Shown here piece after piece: positions 46,511-58,302 of a stretch of 64,000 bases of DNA. Numbering within the stretch: the stretch's first letter is position 1; each line of letters begins with the position of its first letter. The notes beneath the pieces were generated by a model. The model ran no database searches, was not told where the DNA came from, and saw nothing but the letters and a program-made list of their open reading frames with translations. The DNA is taken from the NCBI GenBank assembly GCA_027604705.1, contig JADHYV010000023.1, positions 62,001 through 126,000 of the forward strand, read 5' to 3'. A program made the position numbers and the translations under genes. This DNA is from Allomyces arbusculus (taxonomy: Eukaryota; Blastocladiomycota; Blastocladiomycetes; Blastocladiales; Blastocladiaceae).

Positions 46511-46661
46511 GGTCGATTGGGAGAGCGCCCGTCGTGGAAAACAAATCGTCAATTTGGGATGTGACCTCCATGTCGTTGTATGTCGTTGTTCGACCAGTCA
46601 GGACCGTGAGCACAATTCGAAAGCGAAACTTATTTTGTATTCGGCACAACCATCCGGGGCA

Positions 46662-47929
46662 CTACTTTCGCCGCGACCCGCTGCTCTTCTTCTTGATCGC
46701 GCTCTGCTGCACGCGCTTGATATCCGTGGAACTGATCGTGAGCATGCCGTTCTTGAACTTGCCAATTGACGCCTTGAGCCCGCGGTCGCCCGCGCGCCGT
46801 TGCGGCCCGACTGCCACTTTCTTCTTGCCGAAATCCGAAAAAGAAATGATCTGGTCAACCTTAGACTTGGACGAGGTCGTGTCGCGCGTGTTGCGCGTCA
46901 GTTCCTGCGCCGTCGTGAGCTTGGACTTCACGGCACCTGTGTCGAGCCCAAGCGCCTTGGCGCGGCGCATGGCCTTGGCCTCGAGCTTCTTGTCGCGCTG
47001 CGCGAGCGCGAGACGTTGTGGCGTCGGCATGGTGATCTTGACGGGCTGTAAAATGAGGTGGGAGCGGAACGAGTCGGTGAGATGGGCATGTCGAGAGCGC
47101 GAAGACACGTGAAAACGGGCCGAACCTTCATGCCGAGCTCGGCGAGCTTGTGCATCTGGTACTTGCGGCGATCGCGACCGGTCAGCTCCTCGGCGGCTAG
47201 AGACAAAGTGGGGAGTCGCATCAGGAGGGACGCGTGCCGTGAAGCAGGAGCAGGGCGAATCTGGCCTTACCGTATTCCTCAATGAGCTTCGCCGTCCTGA
47301 TCAGGTCGTTGAGCTCGCGATCCTGCTCCTCGAGCTCGCTATAAGTTCCGCTCAGCGTCAGCATCGGGCACAGTCAAGGGGACGCCAAGGCGATCGTGCG
47401 TACGCCTCCTTCTCCTTCTCCTTTTTCGACATGGCTGGTGGTGGTGCCGGTGCCGCCGTGATTTTCGAAACTTTGGAGCTCTACCAGAGGTCCGTCCGAT
47501 CAGCGACGTGATAGCGTTGGGGACCGATTCGTGATGCAGAATGGCACAAACCATGAACTTTTTGTATTCGTGGATGCTAGCTTTGGTTGAGCCGCCGCCG
47601 AGCGCCGTCTCGTCAAACTCAACCACGACAGGGGCCGATCGCCTGACGGCGCTGGACCTTGCGACGGGAAGTCGTGGCTCGTCGTTGCTCTCGTCGTCGC
47701 TGCTCATCGCATCGTCGTCCGAGTCGAGCTCTTCGTCGCTGGCCTCAGACATGTCCTCGTCGTCTTCTTCATCGTCGTCATCCATTTCGCTGTCGCTGCG
47801 CATGTCCTCGACGACATGCTTGCCCTTGCGCGGCGGTGCAGGACGCGGGCTGGTGTCCTCGGGTCCCAAATCGTCGCCGTCCGACCATCCCCAAAATGAC
47901 GCGGCGTGTGCTGCAAGTCGTGCGTCCAT
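46662..47929 (-). CDS. FAF1: Faf1/C1orf131-like ribosome biogenesis factor (DUF4602)
   Basis: Small-subunit processome component. Minus strand from ATG 47929: MDARLAAHAASFWGWSDGDD, an acidic stretch, VVVEFDETALGGGSTKASIH then EYKKFM joined to SSKVSKITAAPAPPPAM, KEKEKEAELEEQDRELNDL and IRTAKLIEEY. Later LTGRDRRKYQMHKLAELGMK is joined to PVKITMPTPQRLALAQRDKK, and the C-terminal GKFKNGMLTISSTDIKRV matches the GKFKNGTLxLS block of human C1orf131. It needs about four introns. Yeast Faf1 has the same order of blocks. It lies tail to tail with RPC9, 151 bases apart. The protein name is given by resemblance; it is a different protein from FAS-associated factor 1. Confidence 0.72.
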
Positions 47930-48100
47930 GGCGTGTTGATTTTGTCGTGGAAATCGGTGCCGCAAAAACGAAGGTGGGAGTCACCGGTTGATGGTGCGCG
48001 ATGGTCATCTGGTGGTGCGTGATAGGTTGCCATACGCATTTCACTTGCGCTCGACGCGCTCGAACCGCGACATGAGCACAGATCAAATCCGGCTCCCGAC

Positions 48101-50649
48101 ATGGACGTCCAATGTAAACGATTCTTTCAGCACACGCAAACTTTCAATTCGAGCTCCGAGAATAGTTGCCGATCTTGTCCAGCGGGTGGTGCTGACCCGC
48201 ACCCTCACTGGCTGCGACTATCGCTGTAGTAACCCCCCATGGCTCCATTGTCCTGAATTGGCCACCAGGACTGTCGATCCTGTTCGACAATGAGCCTCTT
48301 CACACGACATCATCTTCGTCATCCGCGTCGGCCCCGGCGGACGCAGGCGTTTGCGATCTCCGACACGCGCTGGCCAATACCAAGGCGACCACGGCGACCG
48401 CGACGGCCGTGCCCGACTTTGACACGCTCGATTACATTCTTCTATCCAACTACGTGTCAGCGGCGCGATTTGCTACCGCGTACTCGGACAGAACGTTGGC
48501 GAAATGGACTAAAGTGCTCGCCACGCGCGCGACCATGGATCTGGCCAAGTACGCGGACAGTTGGTTGAATTGATACCACAATGGTGATGCTCACGGCCCG
48601 CGTTTTGCTCCAGGAAGTGCTTGCTCGAGCAGGTGCACCAAGATACGACGCATTCGCAACGCGGGACCTTGCCAGTCGATGGCGCTCCGCACCGGACGCT
48701 CCAGTTCTTGTCGCGTTTGACCAGCCAGACCCAGTTTGTCACGTCCGGCGAGATCATTGTGCGCATCGTCTCTTTTGCGGCCATCCTCTCTTTTGCAACG
48801 ATTTCGGTGTGCTCTTCTGACAATGACCATTCATTCAGAAACTCGCTTCGGACCTGACCATGGACGCCGTCAGCTCCAGTTTGACGCTCGGTGCCGTCAA
48901 CTGGACTGTAACGCGCGGCAATAAGAGCGTCAGTTTGCTCGGCGTCTCAAGCTGGGAGTTTGATCGGTACCCGGAGCAGCTGCACACCGAGTCGCTCGCG
49001 TTCAAGGACGCGCTCGCCATCACGTCCGTCTCCAACTCGCCGACCAGCGATTTTTCCAAGCAACGCGATTACTTTTCGGCCATGCTCCGTACGCTCACTC
49101 CCGCTATCCTTCTCTCCTCGGATCTCAATGTGATCACCTCAAACCCTCCTTGCTTCCAGACCAGCACGCAGCCGACAAGCAATGCATCCTGATCCCCATT
49201 TCGCTCTCGAGCTACTCGTTCTTCGACACGGTTCAGATCGCACAGGGCATTCACGAACAGCACCCAGCCACGACCATTGTCTGCGTGTCCCCCGTGATTC
49301 GCGACGTCGTTGCGTACGGGAACACCATGGCTGAACACCTCTCGCGCACGTGTCAGCAGCGCGCACTCGACACGCTCCCGCCCTTGGTCCTCGGCGTCGC
49401 CTTGCGCATGCTGCCGGGCATCACGCACCCGGACTTGACCGCCACGATTCGCAACCTCGACCAGCCCTGCATCATCCTGTGTGCGCCCGGGGAATTGGAT
49501 CCGGCGCGGCCCGGCGAGTTTGCGGCACTGGTCGCGGCCGTGCGCACGGTCCGGCCCGCGGTCGTGTTGTTGACGGACCCGCTCGCGCAGGCGTCAGTGG
49601 GTGCGGGCGACGGGACGAGTTGGTGGAATACGGGGCCGGTGGTCGCGTGCCCGCTTGACCCGCGGATCAATGCGATGCAGCTAGGCAAACTGGTCGCAGA
49701 GCTAAAACCACAGAGGTTGTTGACGCCGCCGCTCGCGGACGAGTATGCGTGGGTCACGAATATTCGCGAGATGGCCGAGGTCAAGCATGTGGTCCTGGAG
49801 CCGGGAGCGGCGCCCGCGCATGTGGATCTCGACCGCGATTTTTTCCGCGTGGATGTGACGGCTGAGGTACTACAATGTGCTCCGATCTGTTGTCTGGTGC
49901 GACAGCATCTGACGCGTCGTGCTGTGGTTTGTGGTCGCGTAGCTCCGCCACGTTATTGAAAACACGCCCGTCATGGCCCTGGGGCCCGACGGGACCACCT
50001 TCAAGCATGTTACCGTCGCGTGGGACCTCGACGCCAACGAGCTGCACCCGGTCGACGTGGCCGCGGCGGCCATGGGCGCCGCGACCCTCGGCGACACGAG
50101 TGCACTGCAGTTCCCGTGTGAGGTGACGCTCGACGCGTTGCTCGACCAGTTGCATATGCGCGAGAAGCCGGTGAGCCAAGTCCCTTGTCCTCCTCGCGCC
50201 CGTATCGCACTCACTCACTTCAAACCTAGTGGATCGGCTCCATCCGATGGACGCGCGACACGCACCCCAACACGGGTCGCCCCGTCCTCAACCTGCTTGA
50301 CCCCCAGTGGCGCATTTCCGTGGACGCGGCAACCAACGACGTCGACCTCGAGTACTATGGCCCGGCTGACCTGTACGCGATAAGCGAGGAGATCGTGTTT
50401 CGCGAAATCGATTTGGCACTCATGGCGCTGTCGGCGTCCGCATTGGAGATTCAGGAAAAGTGGCAGAAGCAGGCGAACCAGGATGAGGAAGCGGTCGCGC
50501 GCGACTTAATGGCAGTGGACGAGAAGGCGGGGGATGTCAAGGATGAGGCGGATGAGGGCGCGGGGGAGGATGAGGGCGTGGACGGCGCGGAAGATAGGAT
50601 GGACGTTGAGGAGGTGGTCAAGAGCGAGGACCAGACCGTGGTGCAGTGA
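48101..50649 (+). CDS. INTS9: Integrator complex subunit 9 (INTS9)
   Basis: Catalytically silent metallo-beta-lactamase/beta-CASP partner of the INTS11 endonuclease. A 13-nt first exon (48101-48113) plus exon 2 from 48230 gives MDVQLTPHGSIVLNWPPGLS ILFDNE, parallel to animal INTS9. Then come FDTLDYILLSNYVSAARFA, QFLSRLTSQTQFVTSGEI, DAVSSSLTLGAVNWTVTRGN, VSLLGVSSWEFDRYPEQL, beta-CASP ISLSSYSFFDTVQIAQGI, and CPLDPRINAMQLGKLVAEL with KPQRLL, matching the animal CPIDTRLNFIQVSKLLKE block. The C-terminal region runs WIGSIRWTRDTHPNT to an acidic tail. No HxHxDH zinc motif is seen, as expected for INTS9. The animal C-terminal INTS11-binding domain is replaced by divergent sequence. Splices at 48570-48870 are approximate. 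Confidence 0.75.
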
Positions 50650-50942
50650 TGGTGGCGGCCTTTGGGCGGGTGGACCATGTGTGCATTAAATTTTGAGGTA
50701 GCGACGCGTATGACGAGCACTCGTTTTGGTAGCGTTTGTTGGCATCGTCACGACGACAATTTGGCTGGCACCACTGTTGTCGTTTTGCAGGGCTGGGACC
50801 GGGCTGGGACCTGGGCTCGGATATTCATGTCAGTTTGTGAGTTTTCCAAGCACAAATCGGAAATCGACCCAGTGCGATGGGTCATGTGACACAAACGCAA
50901 CCGCGACCGATTCGGAGCGACCGACACTGCAGCCTGAGGCCG

Positions 50943-50974
<32 letters not shown>

Positions 50975-51179
50975 GCGGCAGCAGCACGACGGGCACGAAG
51001 ACGGCGCGCGCTGAGATTACAACAACAGCGCGAGACCTCCACGAGATCCCGATTGGCACAGCGCTTGTTAGCTTCTGGACCCGCTCCGACGTGATCGCGC
51101 CCATTCTCCCCGTCCCGACTTGGACCATTGACCACCCCAGCTACCGACCTTTACCCGCGTGCCACGCCTGCCCGTCAAG
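50650..51179. other. Intergenic with GAC-type microsatellite, INTS9 to LUC7
   Basis: 530 bases. A trinucleotide-rich segment at about 50941-50985 (cgacgacgacgacgacgg then cgacgacggcgacggcggc) is conspicuous. It could be translated as a Thr/Ala run but lacks any conserved flanks. The remainder shows no gene. Confidence 0.5.
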
Positions 51180-52880
51180 ATGGCCGACTTCATGCGCAAG
51201 ATGATTGAGGAGATGATGGGCCAGGAGGCGCTCGATGGCCGCACGCACACAGCCATCTCCTTCGACAACCCGAAAGTGTGCCGCAGCTTTCTCGAGGGCA
51301 TGTGCCTCCACGAGCTGTTTGTGAACACGGTACGCTCGCGTTCGATAGTTTGTCCATGTGGTTTTTGGCACCTGCTAATAGCCACCTCCGTGCCAAAATC
51401 AGAAACTGGACCGCGGCGAATGCACCAAGGTCCACTCGCAAAAGCTCAAGGCCGAGTACGACGAGGCCAAGGCGCAGGGCAAGGACGTGAGCTTTATTGA
51501 GGGTGAGCTCGAGCGGGAGCTGTCAGGATTCGTGGCCGATTGTGCGTTTTCGGTCCAACCTCGATTTCGCGACCGTTGGCGTAGACTCACTATGTTTGAC
51601 ATTTTGTAGGCGACCGTCGAATTCGGACCGCACAGGAACGCGTCGCGCAGGACACGAGCCCAGCAAAGACGAACCAGCTGGTTTGTATTCTCGTTTTCGA
51701 TCTTTGGAGTCAAGTGCATATGCTCACCGTGCCGAGTTCATGTTCAGCATGACGAAATTGCCGAACTGGAGCGCAAGATTCAAGAACTGTCGCACCAATC
51801 CGAAAAGCTCGGCGAGGAGGGCGAGGTCGACAAGGCCATGGAGCTCATGACACAAATCGACGAGATCAAGAGGGCCAAGCACGAGAAGGAGGTTCGTCGT
51901 GATCCCTTTGGCTGAAATGTGTCGAACATGCACTCACTGGCGATCGGTCTCCCCATAGAACGAGCTGCGCACCATGACGGTTCACGACATCAGCAACAAC
52001 CAGCGTATGCGTGTGTGCGAGGTGTGCGGTGCCTTTTTGGCCGCGACCGACGAGGACAAGCGGTACGCGTTTCTATCGAATCGCATGCTTTGCGACCACC
52101 CAACTCATCGTTCCTGTTTGATTCTCCAGGATTGCCGACCACTTTGTGGGCAAAATGCATGTCGGATACCAGAAAATCCGCACAACGCTCGCGTCCCTCC
52201 GCGAACGGCTGCGCAACTACCGGCGCAGCGGGCCCGGCAGCGTCTCGAGCCACGGCGGGTACGGCCCACCGTCGCGCACCGGCTCATACTCGTCTCTGCG
52301 TCGCGACCGGTCACCTGACCGGCAGTCGACCGGGTCCGGCAGCCGCGCGCCGCGCGAACTTTCACGCGAACCCGAACGCGACCGTGATCGTGCCCGGTAT
52401 GACCGGGACCGGTACGACCGCGACCGGTACGATCGCGACCGTTATGATCGCGATCGGTACGATCGTGACCGGTACGACCGTGACCGCGACGTGCGGTACC
52501 GTACGCGCGAGTACCGTCCGCGCGAAGACGACCGGTACGCAAGCCGCGACCACTACTCCAGTTCGCGCCGGTCCCGCGACTACGACTACGACCATGATCG
52601 CCGCAGTGGCGGTATCGAGCCACGTACGAGGTCGTCGTACCGCCCGGGTAGTTCGCGCAGTCGGTCGCGCAGCCGGTCACGCAGCCGCAGCCTTAGCACG
52701 AGTCGGCCCATGAGCGTGGCTAGCAACATGTCGGCCGACGTCGGCGCATTGGCTGCGGCTCTAATGACGGGGCCACCCGCCCCTGTCGGGCCGATTGCCA
52801 CACCCGCTGCGAATGGTGACTCGCTGCGGTCGCCGACCAAGATGCGCGCGCCGGGCGACAAGGAGGAGGGCGAGCTCTGA
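51180..52880 (+). CDS. LUC7: U1 snRNP-associated protein LUC7
   Basis: Stabilises U1 snRNA pairing with 5' splice sites. Begins MADFMRKMIEEMMGQEALDG with zinc finger 1 CRSFLEGMCLHELF and KLDRGECTKVHSQKLKAEYD. A coiled coil follows (HDEIAELERKIQELSHQSEK), then zinc finger 2 RVCEVCGAFLAATDEDK and RIADHFVGKMHVGYQKIR, the LUC7 double-finger layout. An Arg/Asp/Tyr and RS-rich tail of about 200 residues ends DKEEGEL. Seven or so short exons (joins at 51330, 51500, 51610, 51690-51750, 51890-51960 and 52065-52135). Family-typical length. Its RD tail is expanded at DNA level. Confidence 0.9.
52390..52490 (+). repeat. RDRYD-coding tandem repeat in LUC7
   Basis: Six or seven imperfect 15-base units (consensus gaccggtacgatcgc) encode repeated RDRYD. 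Copies vary at third positions (ggtacg, gttatg, gatcgg), so the peptide is kept while the DNA has drifted. This argues for selection on the basic-acidic dipeptide tail. Confidence 0.8.
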
Positions 52881-53458
52881 GCATGCATGCGCGTGCCTTT
52901 TCTTGGCCAGGCGGGTCTGGGTATGTGTGCCTGGGTAGGTTGCGCTTTTTTTTTCTTTTGAATTGGACGCGCGTTCTCTCTCGACATGCGATTTCGCTGC
53001 TGCACCATCGTTCGCCCGCCCGAGACAGGTCCGGCAGCGTGTTGGCCATTGCGACGCGCACATATTGCCCGGGGTATGTACGCGTCGTGTCCCGTCCACG
53101 TTCATTTATACCTGGGAGTTGCACTTGCACATTGGTCGCCGCTGGCCTGTTATCAAGCTATGTGATGGGTCTCGTTGCCAGCCTGGTCGTCTTGATTTGC
53201 ACGCGACTTGCTCTCAATCCTTGTCAGCGTCAACGAGACAAAAAATGGACAGCCAGTGATTTGGATGCATGCCGTGTCGTGGCCCAAATCGTTGCTCTTC
53301 GTTGTTGCGAGGTCTGTCTCAACTCGTGATCGCGATCTCAACTCGTGATCGCGATCAGCAAAAACAAACCCAAAAAAACAGCGCAGCTTGCTCACCATCA
53401 ACAATCCCATCCATTCTCTCAACACCAGCGAGCGAAGCTCGTCCAACCACCATCAACC
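52881..53458. other. Intergenic, LUC7 to COX11
   Basis: 578 bases. T-rich run at 52947-52957 just after LUC7, and a perfect 19-bp tandem repeat 103-141 bases before the COX11 start. No gene recognised. Confidence 0.5.
53318..53355 (+). promoter_or_regulatory. Perfect 19-bp tandem repeat with palindromic core
   Basis: Two exact 19-base copies (53318-53336 and 53337-53355) of ctcaactcgtgatcgcgat. The second is followed by cagc, completing the 12-base palindrome tgatcgcgatca. It sits about 103 bases before COX11. Paired palindromic sites are consistent with a transcription-factor binding element, but no factor is known to me for this sequence. Confidence 0.4.
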
Positions 53459-54322
53459 ATGAGCTTTGCCCGTTGCGCACTGCGCGCACTCGCGACCTCG
53501 ACCCGCCCGGCCGCCGCCGCCCGGCCCGCGGCGCCCAGCATGCGCCAGTTTGCCGCATCTCGTTTCGGCACTCGCTTCGCCTCGACGACCCCGACGCCGA
53601 GCCCAACCCCGTTGCCGCGGTCGAGCACGAGCGGCGGCATCGGCGCGCACCAGCCTCCCGCATGGCAGCGGCAGCAAGCGCGCACGCAACAGCGCAACCA
53701 GTCGGCGCTCTACTACACGACAGCCGTTTTCATCACGTTCATTGGCCTGTCGTATACGGCGGTCCCGCTCTACCGGCTCTTCTGCTCGGCGACGGGCGTG
53801 GGTGGGACCGTGCAAACATCTAAGGACGCGGGCGCCGACGACGCGCGGTTCTCGCCCGACAACATGGTGCCCGTCACCTCGCGCGGCCGCAAGTTGAAGA
53901 TCACGTTCAATGCCGATACGGCGCGCGCGCTCGACTGGACGTTCCGTCCGCAACAGCGTGTGGTCGAAGTCGTGCCGGGCGAAACGGCGCTGGCGTTCTA
54001 CACGGCCAAGAACCGGTCCGACCAAGACGTGATTGGGATCTCGACGTATAACGTGATGCCCGCGCAGGCCGGCCCTTACTTCAACAAGATCCAGTGTTTC
54101 TGCTTTGAAGAGCAGAAACTGCGCGCCGGCGAGGAAGTGGACATGCCCGTCTTCTTCTTTATTGATCCGGCCTTCCTCGACGACCCGAATACCGTCGAGG
54201 TCAACGAGATCACGCTGTCCTACACGTTCTTCAATGCCAGGACGATCGATACGAACCGGCTCCACGCACTTAATCCGCATGCGCACCCGGAGCCGGCGGC
54301 TACCGCGGCACCGTCGAGCTAG
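53459..54322 (+). CDS. COX11: Cytochrome c oxidase assembly protein COX11
   Basis: Inner-membrane copper chaperone that loads CuB of cytochrome oxidase subunit 1. Single exon, 287 residues. Mitochondrial presequence MSFARCALRALATSTRPAAA with Arg/Ala/Ser bias, then one membrane span ALYYTTAVFITFIGLSYTAV, with PLYRLFCSATGVGGT following. The conserved YFNKIQCFCFEEQKLRAGEE contains the copper-binding CxC. The end block VDMPVFFFIDPAFLDDPNT and ITLSYTFFNA is typical. No introns, unlike most genes here. Confidence 0.96.
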   Translation: MSFARCALRALATSTRPAAAARPAAPSMRQFAASRFGTRFASTTPTPSPTPLPRSSTSGGIGAHQPPAWQRQQARTQQRNQSALYYTTAVFITFIGLSYTAVPLYRLFCSATGVGGTVQTSKDAGADDARFSPDNMVPVTSRGRKLKITFNADTARALDWTFRPQQRVVEVVPGETALAFYTAKNRSDQDVIGISTYNVMPAQAGPYFNKIQCFCFEEQKLRAGEEVDMPVFFFIDPAFLDDPNTVEVNEITLSYTFFNARTIDTNRLHALNPHAHPEPAATAAPSS

Positions 54323-54493
54323 TACCGGACCGCACTGTCGCGCTGTTGGCGGCGGTCGCTCGGTTCGGTTGATCTTTGCCCCTGTTGCGTTATCTTCGCC
54401 TGCTCTTATGATTATACTTTTTGTCTCGTGGATGCAACCTAGATGACGGCAGGAAACAAAAATGTATCTTTTATGTTGCTCCCCTCCCCTTCT

Positions 54494-57400
54494 CTACACC
54501 TCCTCGAGCGGATCGTACCGCGTGGTCCTCCTCCCGCCGGCACCCGTCCACTGCGCGACGACCGTACTCCACAATCGCGCCGGCCCATACTTGCGCACCT
54601 CGTCGACCCAAAACACGACCGAGGCCATGGCGATAATGTACGCCCAGTCGGACAACGACAGCGCGACCGTCTGGAAAATCGCCTGGAACGGCGGCACGTA
54701 AACGACGCACAGGTGGCCCAATACCGAAAACGCCGTCGCGTAATTGAACATGCGATTCGTCGTGAACCCAACGTCAAAGATCGACTTGTAGAGCGACCGG
54801 CATGTCAGTGCGTTGGCTGTGTCGTAGAGGACGAACATGGTGAAGGTCTACCGGGGGTGGAGAAGGTCGGTGGGGTCAGTACGAGCGGGATAGAGAACAT
54901 GGGGAGAAGGAGCGGACGGACCATGGTCGTGACTTGTTCGGGCGACGCGTCGCTGGCAATCTGCGTCGTATACACGAACAGCGTGCCGGCCACAATAATG
55001 ATCGACGACAGTACGATTTTCACGACCAGGTCGCGCGTGATCATGGGCGTCACGGGCGATCGCGGCGGGGTATTAGTCACGGCGTCGCGGTCGACGGGCT
55101 CGACGCCGAGACTTTGCGCGGGCGGGCCGTCCATGATGATATCTGGTGAAGTGCAAGGAGCAAGCAGTTAGCGTAACGAGGTCCATTCGACGCGGTAGCT
55201 AATCAAGAGAAAACGCACTGATCCAGAGAATCTGCATTGCATTGAGCGGATTCGGGAGCCCTGCAAACGTGGCGAGAGCAACCAAGGACAGCGCCGAAAC
55301 GCTCGTCGAGAGCTGGAAGCTCAAGAAATTGCGAATGTTCATGAAGATCGACTTGCCTGTCCAATCAGCAGCACCACCAAAAGCGTTAGCTTCATTCCCG
55401 CACACAGCCTAATCAAAAAGTCACCTACAGTACCCTCTTCAATCGCGGCCACGATCGTGCTCAACTCGTCATTGACCAAGATCATATCCGCGGCCTCCTT
55501 GCTCACGTCGGTCCCCGACACGCCCATCGACACACCAATATCCGCAAGTCGCAGCGCCGGGGCGTCATTGACCCCGTCCCCGACGAGCGCAACCACGTAC
55601 CCCATGCGCTGCAACCGCTTGACAACGCCCAACTTTTGCGCCGGGCTCATACGGTAAAACACGCTGACGCGATCCAAACTCGCTGTCTCTTCCGGCGCAT
55701 CGATCGCCGTACCCGGTGCAGCACAGTCGGTCTCAATCCCGACCTGCCGGGCAATCGCGACGGCCGTTGCCTTGGCGTCGCCCGTCATCATGATCACGCG
55801 CACGCCCGCGCGCTGCAACCGCAACACCGCGTCCGAGACTCCTTGCCTTGGCGGATCGTGGATCGAAACGAGGCCGAGCAACGTGAGCGCGCGCGGATTC
55901 GTTCCCGCAGCGAGCGCGAGCACGCGCAGTCCCTGTGCGGCCAGCGTGTCGGCATGCCGGTGCAAGTCCTTGCGGACCGTGTCAGTTACCGGGTTCCCGC
56001 CTGCAACAGTCGCACAGTGCGCGAGAACACGGTCGAGCGCGCCCTTGGCAAAGTGCGTCGTCCCAGTTCGGCCGGGGAGCGACCATTCGGTGACCATGAG
56101 TTTGGTCTCGCTCGAGAACGGTATTTCCGAGACTTTGGCCCCGGTCGCGCGCAGGTCGGTGTGCCGGAACCGTTGGCAGGCGAGACTCAGTAACGCGCAG
56201 TCGGTGCTCTGTCCGAGCAGCATGCCAGTCGCGTCGAGTCGCGCGTGATTGCACACGTTGGCGCAGACGAGCAGTTCTTGAAACGTCGGGTCGTCGAGGA
56301 GACCGGCGGGCGGGTCGCCGACCACATCCACCGGGTGCGCAAGCAGCGGTGTATAAACGTGCTGCACGGTCATTTGGTTGGTCGTGAGCGTGCCCGTCTT
56401 GTCGCAGCACAAAACGTTCACGCAGCTGAGCGTTTCAATTGACGGCAGTTTCTTGATGATCGCCTTGCGTTCCGCAAGCCGCAGAACGCCGAGGGCGAGG
56501 GTCACGGTCACGACGACAGGAAGGCCCTCAGGGATGGCCGCGACGGCGAGACTCACACTGATCGTGAACATTTCGAGCAGCGGGCGGCCCTGGAACAGCC
56601 AGCCGATGACGAGAATGATCAGGATCACGACCGACGAAATGATCGAGAGGTGCTTGCCGAGTTGGTCCATGTTTTGCTGCAGCGGCGTCTTTTTTACTTC
56701 GACCTGTGGAATCCAAAACCGGTTGGTGAACAATCACCGAGAAGGGTCGGTGGATAAGGGCCGCACCTCGCGCATGAGCAGGAACACGGCGCCAAACTCG
56801 GTGTTCTTGCCCGTACCGATCACGACGCCGAGCCCGTGACCCTCCTTGATGAGCGTGCCCATGAAGCACACGTTCTTGCGCTCCGAGAGCGACAGTTCCT
56901 GGTGGCCGCGCGCCAAAACATTGGTCGTTTTTCGGACAGGCTTGGTCTCGCCCGTGAGAGTGGACTCGTCGACGGCCAAGTCCACGGCCTATCGCGATCG
57001 ACCGCAGGTTATGAAATGGCGGGATGAGGGCAAATGTGAAGAAGCCGAGAACACACCTCGATGAGTCGAATGTCGGCCGGCACGCGGTCGCCTGTGCTCA
57101 AGATGCAAATGTCGCCGGGCACGAGCTGCGAGGCAAAGAGCCGCTGCGGGTGGCCGTCTCTGTCGAGTAGCAGCGAGATCAGAAAGCAAGCCATGACCAG
57201 AGCACGAGAAATCGGCAGATTCGGCGCATACCGTCGCACGTTGGCGTAGTGTGGAACGAGCGTGTTGAGTGCCTCGAGCGACTGCTCGCTCTTGTACTCT
57301 TGCACAAAAGCGACTGAGCAAGTGCGCCCAAGTCAGATCGCACCGTCATCGCCTCAAACAATTCGCAAATGCGTACCAGTCGCGACAATGGCAATCGCCT

Positions 57401-57902
57401 AGACGTCCAAACGTGATGTCAGCTTCGGCATCAACGACATTACCGCTTGCAAACGCGCGCACGAGCCAGACACAACGCGTTCCGTCCTCCAGCAACGTAC
57501 CAGCGAGATGCTCACAGCGTTGTCCCACTCACCCACAGCCGCTGACACGACCGCCGACCCGAGAAGCAAATAAATAAGCGGGTTCTGGAACTGCTCAAGG
57601 AGCTTGACGTGCCACGGATCCGAGTCGCCCACATGCAGCTCGTTGACGCCATACTGCGCGAGCCGAGTCGTGGCGACGGGGTTCGGCAGACCACGCGGCA
57701 CGTCGGTCACGTAGGCGAGCACGGTCTCCTCCCAGGTCGAGTGGCAGTGCACGGCGCTTGGCTGCAGGCTCGCTGATGGAATCGGCGACAAAGACCGCAT
57801 TCCGTCGACACTGGGGCTCGATGCGACGCCGTTGGCCATGGTCGGGAGCGGGAAACCGGTCAGCGGCGCGGATGACGGCGCAGCGGGCGGGATCATCATC
57901 AT
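54494..57902 (-). CDS. PMR1: Golgi Ca2+/Mn2+ P-type ATPase (Pmr1/SPCA)
   Basis: P2A-type pump supplying the Golgi with Ca2+ and Mn2+. Starts [21 protein letters not shown]-terminal cation-ATPase domain [19 protein letters not shown] and [13 protein letters not shown]-like text, then [21 protein letters not shown]-domain [20 protein letters not shown] and [13 protein letters not shown]4 ion-site [19 protein letters not shown], phosphorylation loop [17 protein letters not shown], hinge [25 protein letters not shown] with the [10 protein letters not shown] hinge and about 930 residues suit SPCA/Pmr1 rather than plasma-membrane pumps. It ends [22 protein letters not shown]. About nine introns. 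Tail to tail with COX11, 171 bases apart. Confidence 0.92.
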
Positions 57903-58302
57903 TGTGCTGGTTGGCGCGTTGCTGGCGGGTCGTGCCGAGCAAGACGTCTGCTGCAGCAGCGGTGCGGACTGGTAACGCGGATCTAGACGGCTTCTCGCAG
58001 CTTCGATGGGCGCGCGGCGTGCGTCTGCAGCAAGTCGTTGTCGGCGCCGCGTCCCAGAGAGAGAGAGGACGTTGCAGGATCAGCTTGTGATGGGGCGTAT
58101 GTAACGCGCGAGTCGTCGTGGAGTTGCAGCCTCTGGGCGTGATCAAGCTTGATGTGATCGTTCTTGGCCGTTAAAGCTGAACGTGTCATGTCCCTGCCGT
58201 CCAAGGCACGCGACCACGTTGCTCGGCTGCACCTTGGCGTCTTGACACCCGTCCCGCCGGCCCGACGTTTTGACACTCCAGCACGGCGTCGACACCACCA
58301 CC
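57903..58302. other. Divergent intergenic region, PMR1 / ERG28
   Basis: 400 bases between divergent starts. No coding content. Presumed shared promoter. Confidence 0.5.

Noticed and set aside
50890-51100. Thr/Ala-rich frame over the GAC microsatellite
   Set aside because: Pure low-complexity repeat translation with no conserved flank; lies between the INTS9 stop and the LUC7 start.
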